From positions 1-33,449 of the forward strand of contig NZ_JBDNRK010000047.1 of the NCBI RefSeq assembly GCF_047718555.1: DNA of 33,449 bases. Reading direction: 5' to 3'. The notes under the pieces were generated by a model. It made no database searches and was not told where the DNA came from. It was given only the letters and a program-made list of their open reading frames with translations. This stretch comes from Clostridium_I sp047718555 (lineage in GTDB: Bacteria > Bacillota > Clostridia > Clostridiales > Clostridiaceae). A program made the translations under genes and the position numbers. This document shows, one piece after another, positions 1-7,059 of the stretch (positions are counted from its first letter, which is position 1; each line of letters opens with the position of its first letter).

Positions 1-1
1 C

Positions 2-61
2 CAAGTAAGCCATGCATTTGCAGTTCTAAAATTCAGATGGGGTAAAAGAATCCCAACCTGA
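2..61 (+). CDS. C-terminal end of an unidentified protein (partial)
   Basis: Frame 2 is open from the window edge and ends with TGA at 59-61. It would encode a short tail ending ...AVLKFRWGKRIPT. The hydrophobic-then-basic ending could be the end of a membrane protein, but 19 residues are too few to name a family. No terminator follows directly; the next hairpin is the perfect palindrome at 247-280, which could serve both this gene and hsp18. The frame could also be open by chance. Confidence 0.3.
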   Translation, partial: QVSHAFAVLKFRWGKRIPT

Positions 62-82
62 ATTAAGAACTTGCTTCAAAAG

Positions 83-227
83 TTATACACAAAAATAAGA
101 ATTATTAATAAAAAATAAGTGGATATGTGTATAATATTCCTAATATCATTGTGGATAAGTTTCATTTAATAAATTTATTAACAAGTGGATAAGTATTACA
201 ATATAATTTATAAATAGCTGTGTAAAA
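83..227. promoter_or_regulatory. Cluster of DnaA boxes
   Basis: Within 145 AT-rich bases there are four matches to the DnaA box TTWTNCACA and one near match: TTATACACA at 83-91 (plus), TGTGTATAA at 126-134 (minus), TGTGGATAA at 150-158 (minus, the strongest E. coli-type box), AGTGGATAA at 184-192 (minus, last base differs) and TGTGTAAAA at 219-227 (minus). The four minus-strand boxes share one orientation. No dnaA, dnaN or rpmH gene is visible, so this may be an outlying part of oriC, a DnaA-titrating cluster, or a DnaA-controlled promoter region. Confidence 0.55.
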
Positions 228-246
228 TAAATTAGTTTTAATAAAA

Positions 247-285
247 AATTAGCAGAAGTAAAATTTTACTTCTGCTAATTTTTTT
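247..285. terminator. Bidirectional intrinsic terminator
   Basis: A perfect inverted repeat has arms 247-263 and 264-280, with the AAAATTTT centre forming the loop. It is followed by T residues on the plus strand, and by T residues on the minus strand (As at 241-248). It begins right after the hsp18 stop codon, so it ends hsp18 transcription and would also stop any plus-strand transcript from the left. Confidence 0.85.
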
Positions 286-724
286 AATGAATATCTATTT
301 TGTTCTTTTCAGTACCTTTATCTTTTTTTGGTAACGTTACTTTTAAAACTCCATCGGCAAAGGAAGCATCTACGGCAGATTCATTAACATTATCTACATA
401 AAAGCTTCTTTTGAATTGACCATATCTTCTTTCACGTCTTACATAATTATCTTCTTTATTTTCTATTATTTCGTCTCGCTTTGCAGAAATAGTCAAATAG
501 TTATTTTCATAATCCAAAGCGATATCGTCTTTCTTAACTCCAGGCAAATCAGCTTCCAAAGTATAGGTATTTTCATCTTCTTTTAAATCTACTTTGAAGC
601 CATTGGTAGTCATCATTGAAGGAGAAAAGAAGTTATCTCCTAAGAAATTATTGAATAAATCATCAAAAGCAGAACCTGTTCTTGTAACACCATTGTTTCT
701 TCTAAAAGGAACCATATCAAACAT
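284..724 (-). CDS. hsp18: Small heat shock protein Hsp18 (Hsp20/alpha-crystallin family)
   Basis: This 146-residue protein is an ATP-independent holdase chaperone that keeps unfolding cytoplasmic proteins soluble. Residues 1-40 form a short phenylalanine- and methionine-rich N-terminal arm. Residues 42-135 form the alpha-crystallin beta-sandwich, ending in the family signature GVLKVTLPKK (125-134). The IDI triplet at 143-145 is the IxI motif that docks dimers into oligomers. Length and order match the 18-kDa clostridial protein. The start codon has a TAAGGAGG ribosome site seven bases upstream. The gene has its own promoter at 809-837 covered by a CtsR-type operator, which suggests heat-inducible control by CtsR. 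It stands alone, with a terminator directly behind the stop. Confidence 0.95.
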   Translation of the reverse strand: MFDMVPFRRNNGVTRTGSAFDDLFNNFLGDNFFSPSMMTTNGFKVDLKEDENTYTLEADLPGVKKDDIALDYENNYLTISAKRDEIIENKEDNYVRRERRYGQFKRSFYVDNVNESAVDASFADGVLKVTLPKKDKGTEKNKIDIH

Positions 725-808
725 AATATAACCTCCTTAATACTTGTAAATTTTTATATTTTATATGTTAAGGTAAGCTTATTTATTGCTTTCCTTGAGT
801 ACATCTTT

Positions 809-838
809 ATAATACAGCATAGGTCAAAGAAAGTCAAA
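809..838 (-). promoter_or_regulatory. hsp18 promoter with CtsR operator
   Basis: On the minus strand TTGACT (rc of 832-837) and TATTAT (rc of 809-814) are separated by exactly 17 bases. On the plus strand the same bases read GGTCAAA-GAA-AGTCAAA (822-838), a full match to the CtsR heptad direct repeat RGTCAAA-NAN-RGTCAAA. The operator covers the -35 box and half the spacer, so bound repressor would block RNA polymerase. The leader to the hsp18 ATG is about 80 nt. The rest of 839-1175 is AT-rich with nothing else I can name. Confidence 0.8.
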
Positions 839-1175
839 GTATAAAAAACAGAAATTTTGCATAATATTTAAAGAAAATATTATATAGAATAATGTAAATT
901 AGTTTCATGGAATTATTTATACGAAAATTAACTTATTTGAAGAAATTATAAGAAATATGCTGTTAACAATATATTTTTTCAATTAAGATATAAATTTCAT
1001 TATAGATATACATTTATCAGGCAACAAATACTATAGATTATTAATATAGAGAACTATAAATAAGCAAATTTTAATCAAGTATTTTATATATTGTATAATT
1101 ATTTGTTATAAATATTTTACTTTTTTGGTAAATAAACAAATTATGTAATTTATAATTAGAGGATTAAGTAGAAAG

Positions 1176-1204
1176 TTGACAATTAAATATATTATATTTA
1201 TTGT
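1176..1204 (+). promoter_or_regulatory. Possible promoter of the IclR regulator
   Basis: TTGACA at 1176-1181 is a perfect -35 hexamer. Seventeen bases on, TATTGT (1199-1204) is a weak -10. Transcription would then start about 15 bases before the ATG at 1227, a very short leader. Confidence 0.35.
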
Positions 1205-1226
1205 ATAAATGAAGGGAAGTGAAGAT

Positions 1227-1988
1227 ATGCAAGAAGTAGTACAATCGGTAGAAAGAACTTTATCAATTTTGGAAGTATTATCAGATTATGAAAATGGATT
1301 AGGGATAACTGAAATTAGCGAAAAAGTAAATCTTCATAAGAGTACAGTACATAGACTTTTAAACACTTTAATGATTAAAGATTACGTTGAACAGGATGAA
1401 GATACTAATAGATATAAGTTGACTTTAAAATTATTTGAACTTGGAAGCAAGAAAGTAGAGAATATGAATATAGCTAATGTGGCAAGGCCATTACTTCAGG
1501 AACTTATGGAAAAAACTAATGAGGTAATACATTTAGTGGTAAGGGAAGGTACTGAAATTGTATATATAGCTAAGGTGGAATCACAAAATCCAATAAGAAT
1601 GTATTCAAGAATTGGTAAGAGGAGTCCTGTGTATTGTACCGCAGTAGGTAAGGCTATGTTATCTCATATGACTGATGATGAGGTGAATTTCATTTGGGAT
1701 AACAGCAATATAGAAAAATTAACCGAAAATACTGTAGTTGATTTTAATAAATTTAAAGAAAATTTAAATATAATTAAGCAGCAGGGGTATTCTATTGATG
1801 AACAAGAAAATGAAATTGGAATAAGATGTATTGCCAGTCCAATATTAGATTACAGCGGGCAGGTATGTGGTGCAATTAGTATTTCGGGATCTATAATAAG
1901 TTTCAAAGAAGAAAAAATAAGTGAATTTTCAAAATTAATAACAGAATATGCTAATGAAATATCACAGGAGCTTGGATATAAAAATTAA
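1227..1988 (+). CDS. IclR-family transcriptional regulator (KdgR-like)
   Basis: This 253-residue protein has an N-terminal winged helix-turn-helix (about 5-65; recognition helix near KSTVHRLLNTL) and an IclR effector-binding domain (about 80-250). The latter includes the family stretch RIGKRSPVYCTAVGKAML. Family members bind small acids such as 2-keto-3-deoxygluconate (KdgR) or glyoxylate. Next to KDPG aldolase and KDG kinase genes, a KDG-responsive repressor is the best guess. The start at 1227 is chosen because GGGAAG lies 7 bases upstream; an in-frame ATG at 1209 has no ribosome site. The gene is followed by about 290 bases with the promoter of the next operon. The effector is inferred from neighbours only. 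Confidence 0.88.
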   Translation: MQEVVQSVERTLSILEVLSDYENGLGITEISEKVNLHKSTVHRLLNTLMIKDYVEQDEDTNRYKLTLKLFELGSKKVENMNIANVARPLLQELMEKTNEVIHLVVREGTEIVYIAKVESQNPIRMYSRIGKRSPVYCTAVGKAMLSHMTDDEVNFIWDNSNIEKLTENTVVDFNKFKENLNIIKQQGYSIDEQENEIGIRCIASPILDYSGQVCGAISISGSIISFKEEKISEFSKLITEYANEISQELGYKN

Positions 1989-2161
1989 TCAGCATTATTA
2001 ATACAAATTACATAGCTTTCTATTAACAGATTTATCAATAGAAAAATAAAAGCAATTAGTATATAATTTATAGTATGCCATTGGATATAGTATTAATATA
2101 TGGTAGTTTAGTAAAATATATATCTACAATTAATAAATAAATATGAGTTTTTAATAAAAAA

Positions 2162-2195
2162 ATGTTTTGAAGTATGAAACATAATTTTGTATAAT
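2162..2195 (+). promoter_or_regulatory. Promoter of the eda-kdgK-gntR operon with palindromic operator
   Basis: TTGAAG (2167-2172) and TATAAT (2190-2195) have a 17-base spacer. The palindrome ATGTTT-N9-AAACAT (2162-2167 and 2177-2182) overlaps the -35 hexamer. KdgR-type IclR proteins bind short palindromes containing GTTTC/GAAAC-like halves, so this is a candidate site for the adjacent regulator. The remaining 1989-2276 is AT-rich. A degenerate TTGTAGTATAT at 2214-2224 weakly resembles the GntR operator seen further right. Confidence 0.55.
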
Positions 2196-2276
2196 GAAAT
2201 ATGTAAGATTTAATTGTAGTATATTTAAATTAAAAATTTATTTTCTAGAAATTTAATTATTAGGAGGATTTATAAC

Positions 2277-2921
2277 ATGATTGAAAAGTTTAATACATTA
2301 TCAAGAATTGAAGAAGTTGGAGTAGTAGCAGTAGTAAGAGCAGAAAGTGAAGATGAAGCTGTAAAAATTTCAAAGGCTTGCATAGAAGGTGGAATACCTG
2401 CTATTGAAGTTACTTTTACAGTACCTGGAGCAGATAAGGTAATAACTTCTTTAAAAAATAAGTTTTCAAAAGAAGAATTAATTGTTGGTGCAGGAACTGT
2501 ACTTGATAGTGAAACTGCAAGAATAGCAATATTAGCTGGTGCACAATATATTGTTAGTCCTGGATTCGATTTGGAATCTGCAAAACTTTGCAATAGATAT
2601 CAAATTCCTTATATGGCTGGTTGTATGACAATAACAGAAATGATAAAGGCATTAGAAGCTGGCACAGATATTATAAAACTATTCCCTGGAAGCGCTTTTG
2701 GACCAAGTATGGTTAAAAATGTAAAAGCACCATTACCACAAGTTCCAATTATGCCAACTGGTGGCGTTAGTTTAGAAAATGTAGATCAATGGATTAAAAA
2801 TGGATGTATCGCCGTTGGTGTTGGTGGACAACTTATAGAAGGAGCAAAGACAGGAAATTACGAACTAATTACAGAAACCGCAAAGAAATTTGTTGAAAAA
2901 GTAAGAGCAGCTAGAAACTAA
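2277..2921 (+). CDS. eda: KDPG aldolase (2-keto-3-deoxy-6-phosphogluconate aldolase)
   Basis: This class I aldolase cleaves 2-keto-3-deoxy-6-phosphogluconate into pyruvate and glyceraldehyde-3-phosphate in the cytoplasm. Over 214 residues it forms one TIM barrel. Expected active-site residues are visible: R21, E44 in PAIEVTF, the Schiff-base lysine K134 in IIKLFPG, and the phosphate-binding PTGGV (160-164) and late GVGG motifs. Length is normal for the KDPG/KHG aldolase family. An AGGAGG site precedes the ATG. It is the first gene of an operon with KDG kinase 19 bases downstream. A 4-hydroxy-2-oxoglutarate (KHG) activity cannot be excluded, since the family often does both. Confidence 0.93.
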   Translation: MIEKFNTLSRIEEVGVVAVVRAESEDEAVKISKACIEGGIPAIEVTFTVPGADKVITSLKNKFSKEELIVGAGTVLDSETARIAILAGAQYIVSPGFDLESAKLCNRYQIPYMAGCMTITEMIKALEAGTDIIKLFPGSAFGPSMVKNVKAPLPQVPIMPTGGVSLENVDQWIKNGCIAVGVGGQLIEGAKTGNYELITETAKKFVEKVRAARN

Positions 2922-2940
2922 TATTAATGGAGGTGTGCTT

Positions 2941-3960
2941 ATGGCAAAGAAAGTAGTAACTATGGGCGAATTATTATTAAGGCTCACTACACCTGGACAT
3001 AGTAGATTCGCTCAAGCTAAGTCCTTTGATGCAATATATGGGGGAGCTGAAGCCAATATAGCAGTTTTTTTAGCTAATATGGGTATGGAGTCATATCTTC
3101 TAACTAAACTTCCAGATAATGAAATAGGAGATAGTGCTTTAAACTTTGTAAGAAATTATGGAGTAAAGACAGATTATATTGTCAGAGGCGGAGATAGAAT
3201 AGGTATATATTTCCTTGAAAAAGGCACATCTGTTAGACCATCTAGAGTTGTATATGATAGAAAATATTCTGCCATTTGTGATATAGATGTAAATGATATA
3301 AATTTTGAAGAGGTATTTAAAGATGCAGAATGGTTTCATCTTTCAGGTATAACTCCAGCACTTGGAGAAAAAGGTATACTATTAGTGGAAAAGGCTGTTG
3401 AGTATGCTAAGAAAAAGGGTGTACATATAAGTGTAGATCTGAATTATAGAGCTAAACTTTGGAGTTATGATAAATTTGAGAGTGTAATTTCAAAATTCAT
3501 AAATGATATTGATGTTTGTTTTGGATGGTTAAGTAGTGAAGAAGAAGGCGGTAAACACGAGATCGCTGACTTTGCAAAACAAGGAGTAAATTTAGAAAAA
3601 TTCAAAAAGACATTTTCAAATATGAAAAAAAGGTTTAATATAAAGTATATGGTAACTACTTTAAGAGAAAATTATTCAGCTGATCATAATGCACTTTCTG
3701 CCTTAATTTACAATGGAGAAGAATTATATCAGTCAACTAAGTATGATTTTACAATAGTAGATAGGGTTGGTACAGGAGATGCTTTTGCTGCTGGTTTAAT
3801 TTATAAGTTAGCTACTGAAGTAAATTATAAAGAAGCTTTAGAATTTGGAGTTGCATCAGGTGTATTTAAACACACTATAGAAGGGGACTTTAATATTTGT
3901 ACAGAGGATGAAATAATGTCTCTTGTAAACGGAAATACTTCTGGTAGTGTTCAAAGGTAA
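2941..3960 (+). CDS. kdgK: 2-keto-3-deoxygluconate kinase (PfkB family)
   Basis: This ribokinase-fold sugar kinase phosphorylates KDG to KDPG with ATP. It is 339 residues long. The N-terminal half carries substrate-binding glycines (GGAEANIAVFLANMG), and the C-terminal PfkB signature DRVGTGDAFAAG contains catalytic D280 and the GTGD anion hole. The ATG at 2941 is chosen because GGAGGTG lies at 2929-2935; an upstream GTG at 2935 falls inside that site. Between KDPG aldolase and a GntR regulator, KDG is the most likely substrate, although PfkB kinases for other keto-sugars look similar. Confidence 0.88.
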   Translation: MAKKVVTMGELLLRLTTPGHSRFAQAKSFDAIYGGAEANIAVFLANMGMESYLLTKLPDNEIGDSALNFVRNYGVKTDYIVRGGDRIGIYFLEKGTSVRPSRVVYDRKYSAICDIDVNDINFEEVFKDAEWFHLSGITPALGEKGILLVEKAVEYAKKKGVHISVDLNYRAKLWSYDKFESVISKFINDIDVCFGWLSSEEEGGKHEIADFAKQGVNLEKFKKTFSNMKKRFNIKYMVTTLRENYSADHNALSALIYNGEELYQSTKYDFTIVDRVGTGDAFAAGLIYKLATEVNYKEALEFGVASGVFKHTIEGDFNICTEDEIMSLVNGNTSGSVQR

Positions 3961-4001
3961 ATTACCATATGAGGTTTAATATATAAAGTAGGAGATTTTT
4001 T

Positions 4002-4679
4002 ATGAGAGATGGTAGAACTAGCGATAAGGTATTGGAAAAAATAGAAGAAAAAATATTTAGTGGTGAATGGAAATCAGGACAAAAAATTATGTCTGAAACT
4101 CAACTTGCAAAAGAATTAGATGTAAGTAGAGTTTCTGTAAGGGAAGCCCTGGAAAAATTAGTAACATTAAATATTGTAAACAAAAAACAAGGTGGGGGTA
4201 CTTTTGTAAATGACTTAACTCCTTTAATATATTTGAATAGCTTAATTCCTATGCTCATTTTGGATATGGATAGCTATGTAGACATATTAGAGTTTAGATT
4301 AATTACTGAACCTGAATCAGCTAGATTTTGTGCTGAGAGATGCAGTGATGATTTAATAAAGGAGCTGGAAGTATGTTACGAAAATATGGTCAGGTATAAA
4401 GATGATATTAATAAGTTTACGGAAGAGGATCTTAAATTCCATACCAAAATTTCAGAGGGTACTAATAACTCATTAATTATTAAAGTAAATAAATTATTGA
4501 GAAATGTACTTAAATACCATCAAAAGATTTTATATGAAAATCTCGGACCAAAGGGCGGGGTTACGGAACATAAGCTCATTTTGGACGCAATAAAGAATAG
4601 AGATTCAGAACTGGCTGCTATTTATACAAGAAGGCATGCACAGAGAACGTTAAATGATCTAAAAAACAACAAATTTTAA
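4002..4679 (+). CDS. GntR-family regulator, FadR subfamily with FCD domain
   Basis: The 225-residue protein has an N-terminal GntR winged helix (about 5-70, with QLAKELDVSRVSVREALEKL) and an all-helical FCD ligand domain (about 80-215). The FCD metal/acid-binding residues are visible as D143, H147, H190 and H212, so a carboxylic acid such as a sugar acid is the expected ligand. It is the last gene of the eda-kdgK operon, 41 bases after kdgK, with AGGAGA as ribosome site. FCD regulators bind GT-N3-AC palindromes. Such sites (TTGTAATACAA) recur at the promoters upstream of the permease and dehydratase genes, so this protein probably controls them. Confidence 0.9.
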   Translation: MRDGRTSDKVLEKIEEKIFSGEWKSGQKIMSETQLAKELDVSRVSVREALEKLVTLNIVNKKQGGGTFVNDLTPLIYLNSLIPMLILDMDSYVDILEFRLITEPESARFCAERCSDDLIKELEVCYENMVRYKDDINKFTEEDLKFHTKISEGTNNSLIIKVNKLLRNVLKYHQKILYENLGPKGGVTEHKLILDAIKNRDSELAAIYTRRHAQRTLNDLKNNKF

Positions 4680-4700
4680 CATATTACACAAATGAAAGCC

Positions 4701-4754
4701 ATAATAAAACATCCTTATAGTATCAATTAAAATACTATAAGGATGTTTTATTAT
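4701..4754. terminator. Terminator hairpin after the gntR gene
   Basis: Perfect 23-bp arms at 4701-4723 and 4732-4754 enclose an 8-base loop. The outer part of the stem is A/T-rich and provides the U-tract in both directions. It closes the eda-kdgK-gntR operon. Confidence 0.8.
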
Positions 4755-4767
4755 GTGGAACTAATTT

Positions 4768-4933
4768 CTGTAATACAAAAAAATATATTGACTAAAGGTT
4801 GTTTCAAGGGTATCATATAAATAAAGTTGTAATACAAATTATCTGTTATATAACAAAAATATGACAAAATAATACTTTCTATCTGCTTAAAATAATGATT
4901 TTATAATAAAAACTATTAAAAGTTGTATTATAA
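4768..4933 (+). promoter_or_regulatory. Promoter with three GntR-type operators
   Basis: TTGACT (4788-4793) and TATCAT (4811-4816) have a 17-base spacer. TTGTAATACAA, a TTGTA-N-TACAA palindrome of the FadR-type GT-N3-AC class, sits at 4827-4837 over the expected start site. Single-mismatch copies lie upstream of the -35 (CTGTAATACAA, 4768-4778) and downstream (TTGTATTATAA, 4923-4933). The promoter-operator layout is nearly identical to the one before the dehydratase gene. The first sizeable gene downstream, the GntP permease at 5419, is about 600 bases away. Confidence 0.7.
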
Positions 4934-4957
4934 GTAATGAGGCGGAGGTGATTTTTC

Positions 4958-4996
4958 ATGTTTAAAGATAAGAGAAAAGGTTTAGAAAATATTTAA
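4958..4996 (+). pseudogene. 12-codon ORF with strong ribosome site; remnant or leader peptide
   Basis: A canonical GGCGGAGGTGA ribosome site precedes ATG at 4958. The frame reads MFKDKRKGLENI and stops with TAA. It lies where the equivalent promoter at 6887 has its dehydratase gene. It may be the first codons of a gene whose body was lost, or a leader peptide. The following 4997-5412 contains no other gene; I see only a weak hairpin with ACATCA/TGATGT arms near 5151-5184 and AT-rich sequence. Confidence 0.35.
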
Positions 4997-5418
4997 TACT
5001 ATAATACATACTTGAAATTTGACAATCCCAGAGAATAAGACAATTCAGATAGTAATGTAAAATCATTTGAAAAATAGACATGCTAAAAGTATTTGATTGT
5101 ATTTTTATTAGTTAATAAAATAACAATGTGTGTAAGAAGTAATTAAAATTACATCATTATTTTATATTAGATAATGAGTGATGTTTAAATAAAATAGTTA
5201 TTTTATTAATGAAGATAATTTAGTTCAACATATATAATAAAAAATACATTATGAGTTTAGACGAAGAGTATTTTGACATATTTGATATCAAGCATTAGAT
5301 ACATATTAGGCAAACATTATTTTATATGTATATATTACATATTTTTATATAATTTTGTTAAAAAATGCCTATGATAAAGAGATTAAAAAACTTATGAATT
5401 ATTTTTGGAGGGATGAGT

Positions 5419-6732
5419 ATGCCATTATTAATAGTAGTTATCGGAGTAATTTTGTTATTATTACTTATGATAAGGTTTAAATTAAATGCCTTTGTATCAT
5501 TAATTATTGTAGCTTTATTTGTTGGGATATTAGAGGGAATGCCTGCAATTAAAGTAGTAAATTCAGTACAAAATGGTGTTGGTAGCACCTTGGGACATTT
5601 GTCATTAGTTATAGGCTTTGGAGCAATGTTTGGAAAAATTATAGCAGATTCTGGTGCAGCGCAAAGAATTTCTAGAAGTCTTATAAATAAGTTTGGAGTA
5701 AAGAGAATACAGTGGGCAGTTGTTCTTACAGGATTTATTATAGGAATAGCTATGTTTTATGAAGTAGGATTTGTATTACTTATACCAATAGCAGTTTCTA
5801 TTGCAGAATATACTGAATTGCCACTTATATATATAGGGTTGCCTATGGCAGTAGCACTATCTGTTACATATGGATTTTTGCCACCTAACCCAGGACCTAT
5901 AGCAATAGGAACTATATATGGGGCAAGTGTTAGTTCAATTTTGATTTATGGTCTTATAATAGCTATACCTACAGTAATAGTTGCCGGCCCTGTTTTGGGT
6001 AAATTTGTAAAAATAAAGGGTGGCAATCCAGGCGGTGGTTTATTTAAGGGAAAGATTATTGATGAAGAGGATATGCCAAGTTTTTCAACTAGTGTTTTAA
6101 CAGCTATAATTCCTCCTATATTGATGGCAGTTGCAGCTATAGGTGAAATTGCTATACCTAAGACATGGCCTATAAAAAATTTACTGGAATTTATAGGTAG
6201 TCCAGTTATGGCTATGCTTATATCTGTTCTAGTTGCTATGTTTACCTTGGGATTAATGAGAGGTAAAAAAATGGAAGAGTTAATGAAAGATATAGCTGAG
6301 TCAGCAAGTGGTATCGCTATGATACTATTGATAATAGGTGGCGGTGGTGCCCTAAAGCAGGTTCTTATAGATAGTGGAGTAGGTAATTATATAACTAGTA
6401 TAATGGCAGGAAGCAATATATCTCCTTTGATCTTAGCATGGGTTATTGCAGCTGTATTACGACTTGCTTTAGGTTCAGCTACTGTAGCATCATTGACTAC
6501 AGCAGGACTTGTATTACCACTTGTTGCTGCATCACATGTTAATCCTGCCTTAATGGTATTAGCAACTGGTTCAGGCAGTGTTATATTTTCACATGTAAAC
6601 GATCCGGGATTTTGGATGTTTAAAGAATATTTTGGTCTTACTATAGGAGAGACAATAAAGTCTTGGTCTGTTGCCGAAACTGTAATTTCTGTTATGGGTT
6701 TAATTGGTGTATTGATCTTAAATGCAATATAA
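5419..6732 (+). CDS. GntP-family gluconate/sugar-acid permease, copy 1
   Basis: This integral membrane protein of 437 residues has about 12-14 hydrophobic segments and belongs to the gluconate:H+ symporter family. Family motifs include GFGAMFGKIIADSGAAQRIS, the PPNPGP loop in the middle and HVNDPGFW near the end. The start at 5419 is chosen because GGAGGG (5407-5412) is six bases away and because the paralogue at 8988 begins with the same MPL-IV-IGV. An ATG at 5413 would abut the ribosome site. It is closely similar along its full length to the second permease. The PPNPGP of this copy is PPHPGP in the other, which may reflect substrate difference. Gluconate is inferred from context. Confidence 0.9.
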   Translation: MPLLIVVIGVILLLLLMIRFKLNAFVSLIIVALFVGILEGMPAIKVVNSVQNGVGSTLGHLSLVIGFGAMFGKIIADSGAAQRISRSLINKFGVKRIQWAVVLTGFIIGIAMFYEVGFVLLIPIAVSIAEYTELPLIYIGLPMAVALSVTYGFLPPNPGPIAIGTIYGASVSSILIYGLIIAIPTVIVAGPVLGKFVKIKGGNPGGGLFKGKIIDEEDMPSFSTSVLTAIIPPILMAVAAIGEIAIPKTWPIKNLLEFIGSPVMAMLISVLVAMFTLGLMRGKKMEELMKDIAESASGIAMILLIIGGGGALKQVLIDSGVGNYITSIMAGSNISPLILAWVIAAVLRLALGSATVASLTTAGLVLPLVAASHVNPALMVLATGSGSVIFSHVNDPGFWMFKEYFGLTIGETIKSWSVAETVISVMGLIGVLILNAI

Positions 6733-6886
6733 AAATACCTATAGTATAAGATAAATAATAGAATAAGTATTTATATTATTGTTGAAATGAATACTTAAAA
6801 TAATAAATTAGAATTTGTTATTTTAAACTTAGAAAGACAGATATATTTCTATATAAAAATTAATTATAAAAATTTAAAGAAATGTA

Positions 6887-7032
6887 TTGACTAAAAAACG
6901 TTTACAGAGTATTATATAAATAAAGTTGTAATACAAATTCATTGTTATATAACTGCAATACATAAAAATAATTAAGCATATGGTTAGAATAATGACCTTA
7001 ATAGTATAAAAACTTTGCAGCTTGTAATACAA
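6887..7032 (+). promoter_or_regulatory. Dehydratase promoter with GntR-type operators
   Basis: TTGACT (6887-6892) and TATTAT (6910-6915) have a 17-base spacer. Perfect TTGTAATACAA palindromes lie at 6926-6936, ten bases after the -10 as at the promoter near 4811, and at 7022-7032 just before the ribosome site. The spacer contains AACGTTTACA; its reverse complement TGTAAACGTT matches the first part of a CcpA cre site, so catabolite repression is possible but the site is incomplete. The stretch 6733-6886 is AT-rich with no clear terminator for the permease. Confidence 0.7.
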
Positions 7033-7059
7033 ATAATTATTAAACATGAGGTGATTTAA

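Noticed and set aside
6893..6909. CcpA cre site in the dehydratase promoter spacer
   Set aside because: Only TGTAAACGTT matches; the second half ends in Ts instead of the expected CA, so it is not reported as a separate feature.
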